Part shown: positions 14,703 through 21,255 of the stretch, in pieces
Position numbering within the stretch: position 1 is the first letter of the stretch
Layout: each line of letters opens with the position of its first letter
Assembly (NCBI GenBank): GCA_027487145.1
Contig: JAIYEC010000054.1
Coordinates: 1 to 24,972, forward strand
Length of the DNA: 24,972 nucleotides
Direction of reading: 5' to 3'
Source of the DNA: a bacterium
Lineage (GTDB): Bacteria; Patescibacteriota; Minisyncoccia; Phycocordibacterales; UBA918
Program-made: the position numbers and the translations under genes
The notes under the pieces: generated by a model
Seen by the model: the letters and a program-made list of their open reading frames with translations, nothing else
Database searches by the model: none
What the model was told of the DNA's origin: nothing

Positions 14703-15173
14703 TTACCAAGCGAAGTGGGCAAACGCACGATTAGCCTCAGCCATCTTATGCGTATCCTCCTTCTTCTTCACTGCGTTTCCTTCTTCCTTCTTAGCGAGGA
14801 TGAGTTCTGACGCAAGTGCCTTGTGCATTGGTACACCTTTTTGCTTTCGGGCACCAGCAATAATCCAGCGAAGTGCGAGGGCCATACGGCGCTCTGGACG
14901 TACTTCACGAGGAACCTGGTAGTTTGCTCCACCGACACGGCGTGAGCGAACTTCCATAAGTGGACCAGCGTTTCGCACTGCAGTATTGAATACTTCAAGT
15001 GGGTCACCACCGTCCTTGTGTTCTTTGATTACTTCAAACGCTGCATACACAATCTTGCGAGCAGTCTCTTTTTGACCGCGGAGCATGATGTAGTTGATGA
15101 GACGTTCGACGTCGACTGATCCGTACACCACGTCAGGTGATACGGTTGGTCGGTTCTTAATTGGTCGTCGCAT
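14703..15173 (-). CDS. rpsG: 30S ribosomal protein S7
   Basis: 156 residues from MRRPIKNRPT, the usual size. S7 nucleates assembly of the 30S head on 16S rRNA. Typical segments include VDVERLINYIMLRGQKETA, GPLMEVRSRRVGGANYQVP and RPERRMALALRWI. This ATG is chosen because the family starts with MRR/MPR; an in-frame upstream extension has no support. No SD; the upstream bases are A/T-rich. It lies 154 nt after rpsL and is probably co-transcribed. It is followed by a terminator instead of fusA. Confidence 0.97.
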   Translation of the reverse strand: MRRPIKNRPTVSPDVVYGSVDVERLINYIMLRGQKETARKIVYAAFEVIKEHKDGGDPLEVFNTAVRNAGPLMEVRSRRVGGANYQVPREVRPERRMALALRWIIAGARKQKGVPMHKALASELILAKKEEGNAVKKKEDTHKMAEANRAFAHFAW

Positions 15174-15327
15174 ATTGTTTTTAATTAATGATGCGAATGA
15201 GAAATATGACAAGTCATGCTTTCATTCTCCGCATAATGGTCTCTCATTTTTGAGCACCAATCGTTATCTGTAGCGAATATAAACTATTTGTAATTACTGA
15301 AGCTCGCTTGCTTCAGGGTAAAGGCTT
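15174..15327 (-). promoter_or_regulatory. Structured rpsL-rpsG spacer
   Basis: Three hairpins are visible: CTGAAGC/GCTTCAG (15297-15316); GGT..CTCA/TGAG..ACC (15239-15259); and a longer one just before rpsG (15195-15227) with GAATGA/TCATTC outside and ATGAC/GTCAT inside. In E. coli S7 represses the operon by binding this intercistronic region. A similar role here is inference only. Confidence 0.4.
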
Positions 15328-15744
15328 TTATTTAGCGGCCTTTGGACGCTTTGCTCCGTAACGTGAACGTCCTCGGCGACGATCTGCTACTCCTGTAGCA
15401 TCGTACTTACCACGCACGATGGTGTAGTTAACACCAATGTCCTTCACACGACCTCCGCGTACGAGTACAACAGAGTGTTCTTGAAGATTGTGCTTGATAC
15501 CTGGGATGTACGCAGTAATTTCCTGACCATTTGAAAGTCGTACACGAGCAATCTTTCGAATCGCTGAGTTCGGCTTACGTGGAGTCTTGGTAGTTACCTT
15601 AGTACACACGCCGCGCTTGAATGGTGAGAAGTAGCTGTTTGGTTTGTTTTCAATCTTGTTGAAACCAGACTCAAGAGCCGCTGTCTTTGTAATTCGAGGG
15701 CGGTCGACACGCTTTTTACGGGTTAATTGTTGAATTGTTGCCAT
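15328..15744 (-). CDS. rpsL: 30S ribosomal protein S12
   Basis: 138 residues from MATIQQLTRKKR. S12 sits at the decoding centre; streptomycin-resistance changes map to it. KTPRKPNSAIRKIARVRL and VLVRGGRVKDIGVNY are the characteristic segments. An upstream in-frame MGSI start is rejected because the family begins MATIQQL/MPTINQL. A promoter (TTGCAA, 16 nt, TATGCT) lies immediately upstream, and a larger leader element shared with rpmB lies at 15798-15935. No SD. Confidence 0.97.
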   Translation of the reverse strand: MATIQQLTRKKRVDRPRITKTAALESGFNKIENKPNSYFSPFKRGVCTKVTTKTPRKPNSAIRKIARVRLSNGQEITAYIPGIKHNLQEHSVVLVRGGRVKDIGVNYTIVRGKYDATGVADRRRGRSRYGAKRPKAAK

Positions 15745-15797
15745 AATTGAGCCCACGAAGCATACTACATATAGTTATATTTGCAAGTATGTGCACT

Positions 15798-15935
15798 CTT
15801 TGGGCAGCTCACTGCCACCAGATTCAGACCTAGGATATGGTCTGAATCGTGTTGAAGTGCCTGCATAAGCAAAGCCATAGTCGAAGTTACACTTCTCCTT
15901 GTTTTGCTTAACTACAAATATGCTTATTTTTGCAA
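15798..15935 (-). ncRNA. RNA-like leader element upstream of rpsL, copy 1 (partner at 17044-17245)
   Basis: Read on the minus strand. It contains TTGCAAAAATA (ending 15935) and, 15 nt after TTGCAA, TAGTTA (15909-15914), possibly a promoter. Hairpin I (15866-15910) has the outer stem TAAGCAAA/TTTGCTTA and an inner stem GAAGT/ACTTC capped by 3 nt, with a tandem GA/GA mismatch closed by a G-C pair. Hairpin II (15821-15848) is GATTCAGACC/GGTCTGAATC with loop ending TCCTA. The partner has the same elements with compensatory changes, and hairpin II ends about 75 nt from the start codon in both. The RNA is inferred; no family was recognised. Confidence 0.65.
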
Positions 15936-15949
15936 GCCATTCAATCTAT

Positions 15950-15978
15950 TTGACATCACTGTTTCATAACAGTAGATT
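15950..15978 (+). promoter_or_regulatory. Promoter with internal palindrome for the gene at 16010
   Basis: TTGACA (15950-15955), 17 nt, TAGATT (15973-15978). The spacer holds a perfect inverted repeat ACTGTT-TCAT-AACAGT (15958-15973), a plausible operator. Confidence 0.72.
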
Positions 15979-16009
15979 TGTTTTAGAAGCATGAACAAAG
16001 GAGAGCGTC

Positions 16010-16312
16010 ATGACACGGACTTTTTCTCTCAACATCGAAGTGACTTTGAATGAAGATCGCCCAAATCGAATCCGCTTCTCTAGCTTTTGCCCTTACCAAG
16101 GTAATCAAAATCGTGTTCTTAGAGTCTTACCTGATAACTGTGAGAAAACACGACTTAAAATCAAGCCGATGGAAAGTCCAGAACTAGATCAACTTATGAC
16201 CACAGTGCTTTCGAAGAACATCTTTTCTCCCGAGCTTGAAAGTGCACTGAGTGAATTGGCTGAGGGTTTCTTTCAAGCTGGCATTGAATACGCCAATTGC
16301 AAAGCAAAATGA
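16010..16312 (+). CDS. Hypothetical protein, orphan cassette
   Basis: 100 residues. AAAGGAG lies 7 nt before the ATG, an unusually good SD for this window. The sequence starts TRTFSLNIEVTLNEDRPNRI and suggests a beta-rich N-terminal half and a helical C-terminal half (SPELESALSELAEGFFQAGIEYANC). There is no signal peptide or recognised domain. It has its own promoter with a possible operator and its own terminator, and lies between the two inverted leader elements. Confidence 0.65.
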   Translation: MTRTFSLNIEVTLNEDRPNRIRFSSFCPYQGNQNRVLRVLPDNCEKTRLKIKPMESPELDQLMTTVLSKNIFSPELESALSELAEGFFQAGIEYANCKAK

Positions 16313-16318
16313 AAAGGG

Positions 16319-16342
16319 GCGCCGGCCGTACCGGCGCTTTTT
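16319..16342. terminator. Terminator between the gene at 16010 and the M50 gene
   Basis: GCGCCGG/CCGGCGC stem, 5-nt loop, T tract on the plus strand. A short T run on the minus strand suggests two-way use. Confidence 0.88.
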
Positions 16343-16343
16343 C

Positions 16344-16976
16344 TTATCCCACAAGTAATGCAGTGAGCCACTGGGTAGCCATGTAGAGCGGTCCGGCAAA
16401 GAAGACCATGAAGAGAATGATGACAAGTGCAAACCCAAGTGCAATATTCTGTTCAAAATACGTTCGGAAACCCTCATACTTCATCCGTAGTGGATACGGG
16501 AGAAACCGTGGCAGAATCTTTGACCCATCAAGTGGTGGAATTGGTACTAAGTTAAAGAAGGCCAAAAAGATGTTAAGCATAATGACACCAATCGAGAGCT
16601 GGACGAAAGAGGCTGAAAGATTGAGCACATCAGACAGACGAACTAACACCGCAAAGATGCCGGCGATAGCAAAGTTTGCGAGCGGTCCGGCAAACGCTAC
16701 AATCGCTTCTCCCCATTTTTGGTTAGTAAAGTTATATGGGTTATACGGCACGGGCTTAGCGGCTCCAAAGAGAATTGGTGAACCTGTCGCCAAAAGAAGA
16801 CCAGGCAGAATCACCGACATCATAGGGTCCAGGTGTACGAGCGGATTAGGAGAAAGGCGCCCCATTAAGCGAGCGGTTGGGTCACCGAGCCAATTGGCGG
16901 CGTAGCCGTGCGCCATTTCGTGAATAATCACTGACATAATAAGGATAACAATCATCGCAATCTGGGTTGGTTCCAT
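16344..16976 (-). CDS. Site-2 protease family (peptidase M50) membrane protein
   Basis: 210 residues with about five or six hydrophobic segments. The zinc motif H19-E20-M-A-H23 (HExxH) lies in the first membrane helix, and NLVPIPPLDGSKIL supplies the family's NxxPxxxLDG motif with the third zinc ligand. This short form without a PDZ domain resembles the YwhC/YdiL-like M50 group common in compact genomes. Substrate unknown; candidates would be anti-sigma factors or signal-peptide remnants. TACTAT lies 9 nt before the ATG, so the leader is nearly absent. Confidence 0.92.
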   Translation of the reverse strand: MEPTQIAMIVILIMSVIIHEMAHGYAANWLGDPTARLMGRLSPNPLVHLDPMMSVILPGLLLATGSPILFGAAKPVPYNPYNFTNQKWGEAIVAFAGPLANFAIAGIFAVLVRLSDVLNLSASFVQLSIGVIMLNIFLAFFNLVPIPPLDGSKILPRFLPYPLRMKYEGFRTYFEQNIALGFALVIILFMVFFAGPLYMATQWLTALLVG

Positions 16977-17043
16977 AGTTGCTTAATAGTACCGTACTTA
17001 CATACGTGAGAAAAGAGATGTGTAGCCAGACCATGAATATTGC

Positions 17044-17245
17044 TTGCAAAAATACTCGTGCGTGGTAGTTAAGCAAAACAACGAGAAGCGAGGCTTCGAG
17101 TATGGCTTTGCTTATGCAGACGCTTAGCCGGATTCGACCTACCAAGGGATAAATGAAGAAACGAGCGGAAGCGACTATTCTGAATTTACTTCCGAATCTG
17201 CCCCTTCCTAGGGCAGATTCCTGGATGAATCTGGCTGTAGCGGGC
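17044..17245 (+). ncRNA. RNA-like leader element upstream of rpmB, copy 2 (partner at 15798-15935)
   Basis: Inverted relative to copy 1, read on the plus strand. TTGCAA (17044-17049) and TAGTTA (17066-17071) are 16 nt apart. Hairpin I (17070-17114) keeps the outer stem TAAGCAAA/TTTGCTTA; the inner stem is GAAGC/GCTTC with the tandem GA/GA mismatch closed by C-G. Copy 1 has T-A and G-C at the two changed positions, so both pairs covary. Hairpin II (17194-17220) is GAATCTGCCC/GGGCAGATTC with a loop ending TCCTA as in copy 1. About 78 nt of extra sequence separates the hairpins here. Regulation of rpmB is inferred. Confidence 0.65.
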
Positions 17246-17294
17246 TGCCAAGCCACTTGCAAGATACGACATGTATGCTACGATAGCGCAACTT

Positions 17295-17537
17295 ATGGCA
17301 AAGCAATGCGACATTACAGGTAAGAAGACCCAGATTGGTGGGAAGTACAGCAACCGCACTCGTGCGACGCAGTTCAACCCGTCTGGCAAGACCAAGCGTG
17401 CACCAAACCTCCAAAAGAAGCGCATTTATGTCGCTGAAATCGGAAAGACCGTGACCGTGAAGGCCTCAACCAAGGGACTCCGCACTATCGCAAAGAACGG
17501 TGCATACAAGACTCTCAAGGAAGCAAAACTTATCTAA
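17295..17537 (+). CDS. rpmB: 50S ribosomal protein L28
   Basis: 80 residues from MAKQCDITGKKTQIGGKYSN, the usual start and size of L28, which is needed late in 50S assembly. RATQFNPSGKTKRAPNLQKKRI is typical. In-frame codons upstream (from 17271) overlap the promoter and are rejected. A promoter candidate is TTGCAA, 16 nt, TACGAT just upstream. No SD. It stands alone, away from rpmG, with a long leader related to that of rpsL and a strong terminator. Confidence 0.94.
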   Translation: MAKQCDITGKKTQIGGKYSNRTRATQFNPSGKTKRAPNLQKKRIYVAEIGKTVTVKASTKGLRTIAKNGAYKTLKEAKLI

Positions 17538-17542
17538 GAAAC

Positions 17543-17574
17543 AAAAAAGCGACACCTAACTGGTGTCGCTTTTT
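17543..17574. terminator. Terminator after rpmB (bidirectional)
   Basis: AAAAAAGCGACACC/GGTGTCGCTTTTT with a 5-nt loop, between rpmB and the convergent MBL gene, whose stop abuts it. Confidence 0.92.
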
Positions 17575-18443
17575 CATTTCCGCCAAACCCAGACTCCGTC
17601 GCTTTGGAAGACCACAGTACCATCAGTACCCGTATGTGAGGTTTGAATATTTCTCTTGAAGACTCGCTGCATGACATCTTGGTGTGGGTGACCGTAGCTA
17701 TTATCGATACCAGCGGAAACCACCGCGTACTGCGGGGTAACAGTATCAAGCCACAAGTCACTCGTTGAAGTTTTGGAACCATGGTGTCCCAGCTTCAAAA
17801 CATCACTATCAAGCTGTCTACCATAGGTCTTTACCAAATAGTTTTCTATCTCAAGTGGCGCATCACCGGTCAACATAAACGAAGTAGTACCATAGACCAC
17901 CCGCAATACTATCGAAGCAGCGTTACTCTCCCGCTTTGACTCATCACCCGATGGAGCAAACACCTGAATGGTTGTACTAGCACCAAGCTGTATCACTTGG
18001 CCAGCATCGGCCAAGATAATCTCCGCTCCTTCTTTAGGAGCTGCTTCAGCGAAGGCTCTCGCTGCATCAGACTCACCTTCATTGGTTGTCATTAAAATCG
18101 TACCAACTAAGTACTGCTCCAACACATCAACCAAGCCAGCAATGTGATCGAGGTCAGGATGAGTGGCTACTACAATATCAATCCCTTTATCAAAGTACTC
18201 CATTTCTTCTCCTAGTCTTGCCAAGACTGTAGTGTCTCTACCACCATCAACCAACATCTGGTGTCCATCTGGTGTCTCAATCAAAATTGCGTCCCCTTGC
18301 CCTACATCAAGAAACGAAACCTCTAGACAATCACACGCTCTATCTGTTGTTCCACCAGAAGAAAAATGTGGTGCCCAACCAAACAGCACTGTACAGAAAA
18401 GGAGAAAGAGGGTTAAGAATTTTTGCTGTTCGGCCTTAGTCAC
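17574..18443 (-). CDS. ComEC-type metallo-beta-lactamase-fold hydrolase, secreted or anchored
   Basis: 289 residues starting at a GTG. A hydrophobic segment (about 9-27) targets it to the membrane or outside. The MBL domain has SFLDVGQGDAILIETP, LVDGG and the metal motif T-H95-P-D97-L-D99-H100, then FMLTGDA, LGHHGSKTSTS and YGHPH. This is the order found in the C-terminal domain of ComEC/Rec2, thought to degrade one DNA strand during uptake. Here it is a separate gene, about 600 bp from the comEC channel gene, with sod between. TATCAT (18450-18455) ends 6 nt before the GTG, indicating a leaderless mRNA. Confidence 0.88.
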   Translation of the reverse strand: MTKAEQQKFLTLFLLFCTVLFGWAPHFSSGGTTDRACDCLEVSFLDVGQGDAILIETPDGHQMLVDGGRDTTVLARLGEEMEYFDKGIDIVVATHPDLDHIAGLVDVLEQYLVGTILMTTNEGESDAARAFAEAAPKEGAEIILADAGQVIQLGASTTIQVFAPSGDESKRESNAASIVLRVVYGTTSFMLTGDAPLEIENYLVKTYGRQLDSDVLKLGHHGSKTSTSDLWLDTVTPQYAVVSAGIDNSYGHPHQDVMQRVFKRNIQTSHTGTDGTVVFQSDGVWVWRK

Positions 18444-18449
18444 CTATAC

Positions 18450-18459
18450 ATGATACAAT
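18450..18459. promoter_or_regulatory. Overlapping divergent -10 elements in a 25-bp intergenic gap
   Basis: Minus TATCAT (18450-18455) for the MBL gene and plus TACAAT (18454-18459) for sod overlap by 2 bp. Only 25 bp separate the two start codons, so the -35 regions lie in the opposing coding sequences. Confidence 0.55.
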
Positions 18460-18468
18460 GCAACTACT

Positions 18469-19047
18469 ATGAAATACGAAGCGAAAGTATTTAACATCCC
18501 AGAAGTAGAGGGAATTTCAAAAGCTACGATGGTAAATCATCTTGGCCTTTACCAAGGGTATGTAAAGCACGTCAATCTTATTGAAGAAAAAATTAAAGAG
18601 CTGAGCCAAGACGTTGAGAAAAATACCTATAGTATTGGCGAACTACAACGTCGACTAGGCTTTGAATTTTGTGGGATGCGTAACCATGAGTATTTCTTTG
18701 CTCAGTTTGAGGGTGGCGCCAAAGCACTTCCTGACGGTCGTCTCAAGGATCTTATCGAAACTCAGTGGGGTAACTTTGATAATTGGCACAAAGCCTTTGT
18801 GCAGATAGCAAAAGCCAGAGGAATTGGTTGGGCGATATTGTACTTTGATACACAAACTAACCAGCTCGTTCAAACGTGGGTGGACGAACAACACCTTGGG
18901 CAGTTAGTTGATGTTGATATTGTATTGGCGCTTGATATGTGGGAACACTCATACCTCATGGACTATGCTTCAGCTGATAAAGGAAAGTACATTGAGGCCT
19001 TCTTCAAGAGTCTTAACTGGGAGGTTGTCTCAGCTCGAGTGAATTAG
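18469..19047 (+). CDS. Iron/manganese superoxide dismutase
   Basis: 192 residues, normal for the family; converts superoxide to oxygen and hydrogen peroxide. All four metal ligands can be placed: His24 (MVNHLGLYQGYV), His73 (RNHEYFF), Asp156 and His160 (LDMWEHSY). Surroundings are divergent: the usual first motif 'KHHxxYV' reads NHLGLYQGYV and 'GSGW' reads GIGW. The metal (Fe or Mn) cannot be told from sequence alone. The leader is about 3 nt with no SD. The stop overlaps the convergent comEC stop, and a terminator for this gene lies inside comEC coding sequence. Confidence 0.92.
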   Translation: MKYEAKVFNIPEVEGISKATMVNHLGLYQGYVKHVNLIEEKIKELSQDVEKNTYSIGELQRRLGFEFCGMRNHEYFFAQFEGGAKALPDGRLKDLIETQWGNFDNWHKAFVQIAKARGIGWAILYFDTQTNQLVQTWVDEQHLGQLVDVDIVLALDMWEHSYLMDYASADKGKYIEAFFKSLNWEVVSARVN

Positions 19048-20612
19048 CGAAAGAAAATCGGAAGTTCAGATGAAGCTGCAGGTGTGCCACGCACCCCTGC
19101 AGCTTTTTCTGTCTCTTCTTCAACGACCCACCCAGCAAGCGGGTCTTTGCTTAAAGAAGAACGAGAGAAGAAATAAACCCCCCAACCAATTGCGCCATAC
19201 AACACAAACACCGACCAGGCCGGTACCACAGGGACAATAATTGATGCTAACGGTACCTGGGAGAAAAAGACAGCAACCTCAATGATATAGCGGAGTGTCA
19301 AATACGCGAGGAAACCAATCCCGAGTGAAAGCTGCGTAGAAACAAATCCCACTACTCCGGCAGCAAACGTAAGTAACATAGCAAGAGGAACAACCGGAAG
19401 CACGAGAACATTCACCACCACAGCCACTAGTGACACTTCGCCGATATGGTAGATAAGTAATGGAAGTACTGCGATCTGAGTAGCTAGAGTAGAGATGAAG
19501 AAATCTTTGAGCTTCAATTTCGAAAAACCATCTGTGATAAAAGATTCAAATACTGGCGCAACAAGTATCAACCCCAATGTGGCCATAAACGAAAGTTGGA
19601 ACCCAATGTCATACATGAGAAGATACGGATTAAGAAACACCATTACACAGGCGGCAAAAAGGAGGGCTCGCTTTAAGTCGTAGGTCCTTCCTAAATAATC
19701 GGCCCACAATAAAAGACACGCCATGATACTGGCTCTGACGACCGTGGCAGACAATCCCACCAAAAGTGCAAACAACACAATTGCAACCAATCCACACAGA
19801 ATTCGTGTTCGTTTCTTGAAAAAGAAAGAGAGTACAAAAAGAATAAACGTAACTACTAACATCACGTTATAGCCAGAGAGAACAACGATATGAATAATGC
19901 CACTGGTGCGAAACGCTGATTCTAAGTCGTCACCAATTGCTTGTTTGACTCCAAGCAACAATCCCTCACCCAAACCAGCGTATGGCTCCGCAATCGCAGT
20001 TTCAATTAAACGCATAAGCATCTGTTTAACCGTAAATAAGGTTTCAAGTAGAAGCAGTCCGTGACCCGAACTTTCAACCACAACTAATGCTCGCTCTACC
20101 TGATACTCCACACCACGCACGAGGAGATAGGTTGGGTAATCAAACGTTCTGCCTAATTCTGTTGTGAAGGCTTCTGGTTTTTTAAGTTCTCCGGTGACAG
20201 TTACCCTATCGCCGTACTTCACTTGCGAGTTTTTGTCGGTTGTCACGAGTAGCAACTCTTCTTGCACCTCAACATACAGTCGAGTAGAAGTTTCTCTTTT
20301 GTCTGGTTCTTTCGTAACCAAACCTTCGAAACTAATCGTTTTCCCAATGTTCTCTTGTAATGGTGAGTGTCCAAACTGCCACGAGGCAACTTCAAACCGA
20401 AGTAATCCAATTGAACAAAATAATATGGCAAGACTAAGTGTTGCAACTGAAGCGCTCGAAGAAGCTTCGCTTCTTCGAGCGCTTACAACCATCAGCCCTA
20501 ATGCTATCAAACATATCCAGGCAATAACCGGTAGTGACGTACCAAAGACTGTCGCGACAGCAACCCCAACCAAAAACGAAATAAGTAAAATGTAAAAGCG
20601 GTACTGTTGCAC
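19044..20612 (-). CDS. comEC: ComEC/Rec2 DNA-uptake channel (competence domain)
   Basis: 522 residues from the GTG at 20612. This start is chosen because the frame upstream runs through a terminator, while TATACT (20621-20626) ends 8 nt before this GTG. Two N-terminal membrane segments and a DUF4131-like soluble beta region (about 90-170) are followed by the Competence domain with many helices: GLGEGLLLGVKQAIGDDLES and SGIIHIVVLSGYNVML (usual SGLHxxxLSGLH region). Length and content match ComEC without its C-terminal MBL domain, which is encoded nearby at 17574. The role is transport of single-stranded DNA across the membrane. Confidence 0.9.
   Translation of the reverse strand: MQQYRFYILLISFLVGVAVATVFGTSLPVIAWICLIALGLMVVSARRSEASSSASVATLSLAILFCSIGLLRFEVASWQFGHSPLQENIGKTISFEGLVTKEPDKRETSTRLYVEVQEELLLVTTDKNSQVKYGDRVTVTGELKKPEAFTTELGRTFDYPTYLLVRGVEYQVERALVVVESSGHGLLLLETLFTVKQMLMRLIETAIAEPYAGLGEGLLLGVKQAIGDDLESAFRTSGIIHIVVLSGYNVMLVVTFILFVLSFFFKKRTRILCGLVAIVLFALLVGLSATVVRASIMACLLLWADYLGRTYDLKRALLFAACVMVFLNPYLLMYDIGFQLSFMATLGLILVAPVFESFITDGFSKLKLKDFFISTLATQIAVLPLLIYHIGEVSLVAVVVNVLVLPVVPLAMLLTFAAGVVGFVSTQLSLGIGFLAYLTLRYIIEVAVFFSQVPLASIIVPVVPAWSVFVLYGAIGWGVYFFSRSSLSKDPLAGWVVEEETEKAAGVRGTPAASSELPIFFR
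19073..19108 (+). terminator. Terminator of sod embedded in comEC coding sequence
   Basis: AAGCTGCAGG/CCTGCAGCTT stem and T tract on the plus strand, starting 26 nt after the sod stop. The same bases encode the comEC C-terminal stretch 'EKAAGVRGTPAAS'. Confidence 0.8.
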
Positions 20613-20625
20613 TAGGCTTAAGTAT

Positions 20626-20650
20626 AAAAAACAAAAGCCGCTTGAGCGAC
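20626..20650 (-). terminator. Terminator after the gene at 20724
   Basis: GTCGC/GCGGC stem with 4-nt loop and TTTTGTTTTTT on the minus strand. A further perfect hairpin GGGGGAT/ATCCCCC (20689-20707) lies between it and the stop codon, and CCAAGA..TCTTGG pairing surrounds the gap. The T tract runs into the comEC -10. Confidence 0.8.
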
Positions 20651-20723
20651 CCAAGACGGCGAATAAAGAACTGTCTTCTTGGAGTGGTGGGGGATATTGA
20701 ATCCCCCGACCGAACCTCCCTTG

Positions 20724-21140
20724 CTATGCCGCCACCTTCTCATCGGAGAACAGCGCTTCAAGCTCACGTCGATCGATTTCGAATTGCACTTCAGCCACTG
20801 CCGCTCTCAGCTGCACAAGCTCTGAAGACGTAGGGTCGACATGCTGTTCGCGACGACGTAATGCGCGACTCCTCTTGGCATGTTCGCTGCTGAGCTCCTT
20901 GTCGGTCATGGCAAATAGCTTGGCATCTACAGGCCTGAACTCAGAGTGAGGCAAAGCAGCAAGCGCCCTCTGCATCTTATCTTTGAGTTGAAGCTTCTGC
21001 TTCTTGAGACAGGTGATAGTCCTTTGATCAGGCACTCGCTGTTGCGATTCAGCGGAAATCATAGTTTCGAGTTCGGCGTGCATTTGAATGAATCCGCGCA
21101 ATTCATCCTTTACAACCGGAGCTCGCGTCGAAAAGTCCAT
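20724..21140 (-). CDS. Hypothetical coiled-coil protein, orphan cassette
   Basis: 138 residues, almost entirely helical and charged (LKKQKLQLKDKMQRALAALP; ELVQLRAAVAEVQFEIDRRELEALF), with a short basic stretch RSRALRRREQH. The C-terminal helices faintly resemble DUF465/YdcH-type hairpins, but this is not firm. AGGGAG lies about 8 nt before the ATG. Promoter TTGACC, 16 nt, TAGACT at 21183-21210. A leader hairpin (TCGACC/GGTCGA, 21152-21175) and terminators complete a self-contained unit inserted between comEC and the RNase H-fold gene. Confidence 0.72.
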   Translation of the reverse strand: MDFSTRAPVVKDELRGFIQMHAELETMISAESQQRVPDQRTITCLKKQKLQLKDKMQRALAALPHSEFRPVDAKLFAMTDKELSSEHAKRSRALRRREQHVDPTSSELVQLRAAVAEVQFEIDRRELEALFSDEKVAA

Positions 21141-21182
21141 CTGGTTTCTCCCTTACTCGACCACCCTTACGGTCGAAACAAG

Positions 21183-21210
21183 AGTCTACTATGAAACTAT
21201 TATTGGTCAA
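21183..21210 (-). promoter_or_regulatory. Promoter of the gene at 20724
   Basis: TTGACC (21205-21210), 16 nt, TAGACT (21183-21188) on the minus strand. Confidence 0.75.
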
Positions 21211-21217
21211 GAGGATA

Positions 21218-21245
21218 AAAAACTGAGGACGATAGCTCAGTTTTT
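21218..21245 (-). terminator. Terminator after the RNase H-fold gene
   Basis: AAAAACTGAG/CTCAGTTTTT hairpin, 8-nt loop, T tract on the minus strand. Confidence 0.85.
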
Positions 21246-21255
21246 CAGTTTTTGA

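Noticed and set aside
17070..17145. A possible tmRNA: a short tag-like frame ending YGFAYADA-stop followed by GGATTCGAC, a motif found in tmRNA 5' ends.
   Set aside because: The order is wrong (tag before GGATTCGAC) and no tRNA-like acceptor/T-arm with CCA is present. The second copy at 15858-15914 continues the frame without the stop. The base changes between copies follow RNA helix pairing rather than a tag.
20681..20707. GGGGGAT/ATCCCCC hairpin with a TTCAATA-like loop beside CTCCA, reminiscent of a tRNA or tmRNA 3' end.
   Set aside because: No acceptor partner, D-arm or anticodon arm could be found. It sits in the 3' UTR of the gene at 20724 and ends in a terminator.
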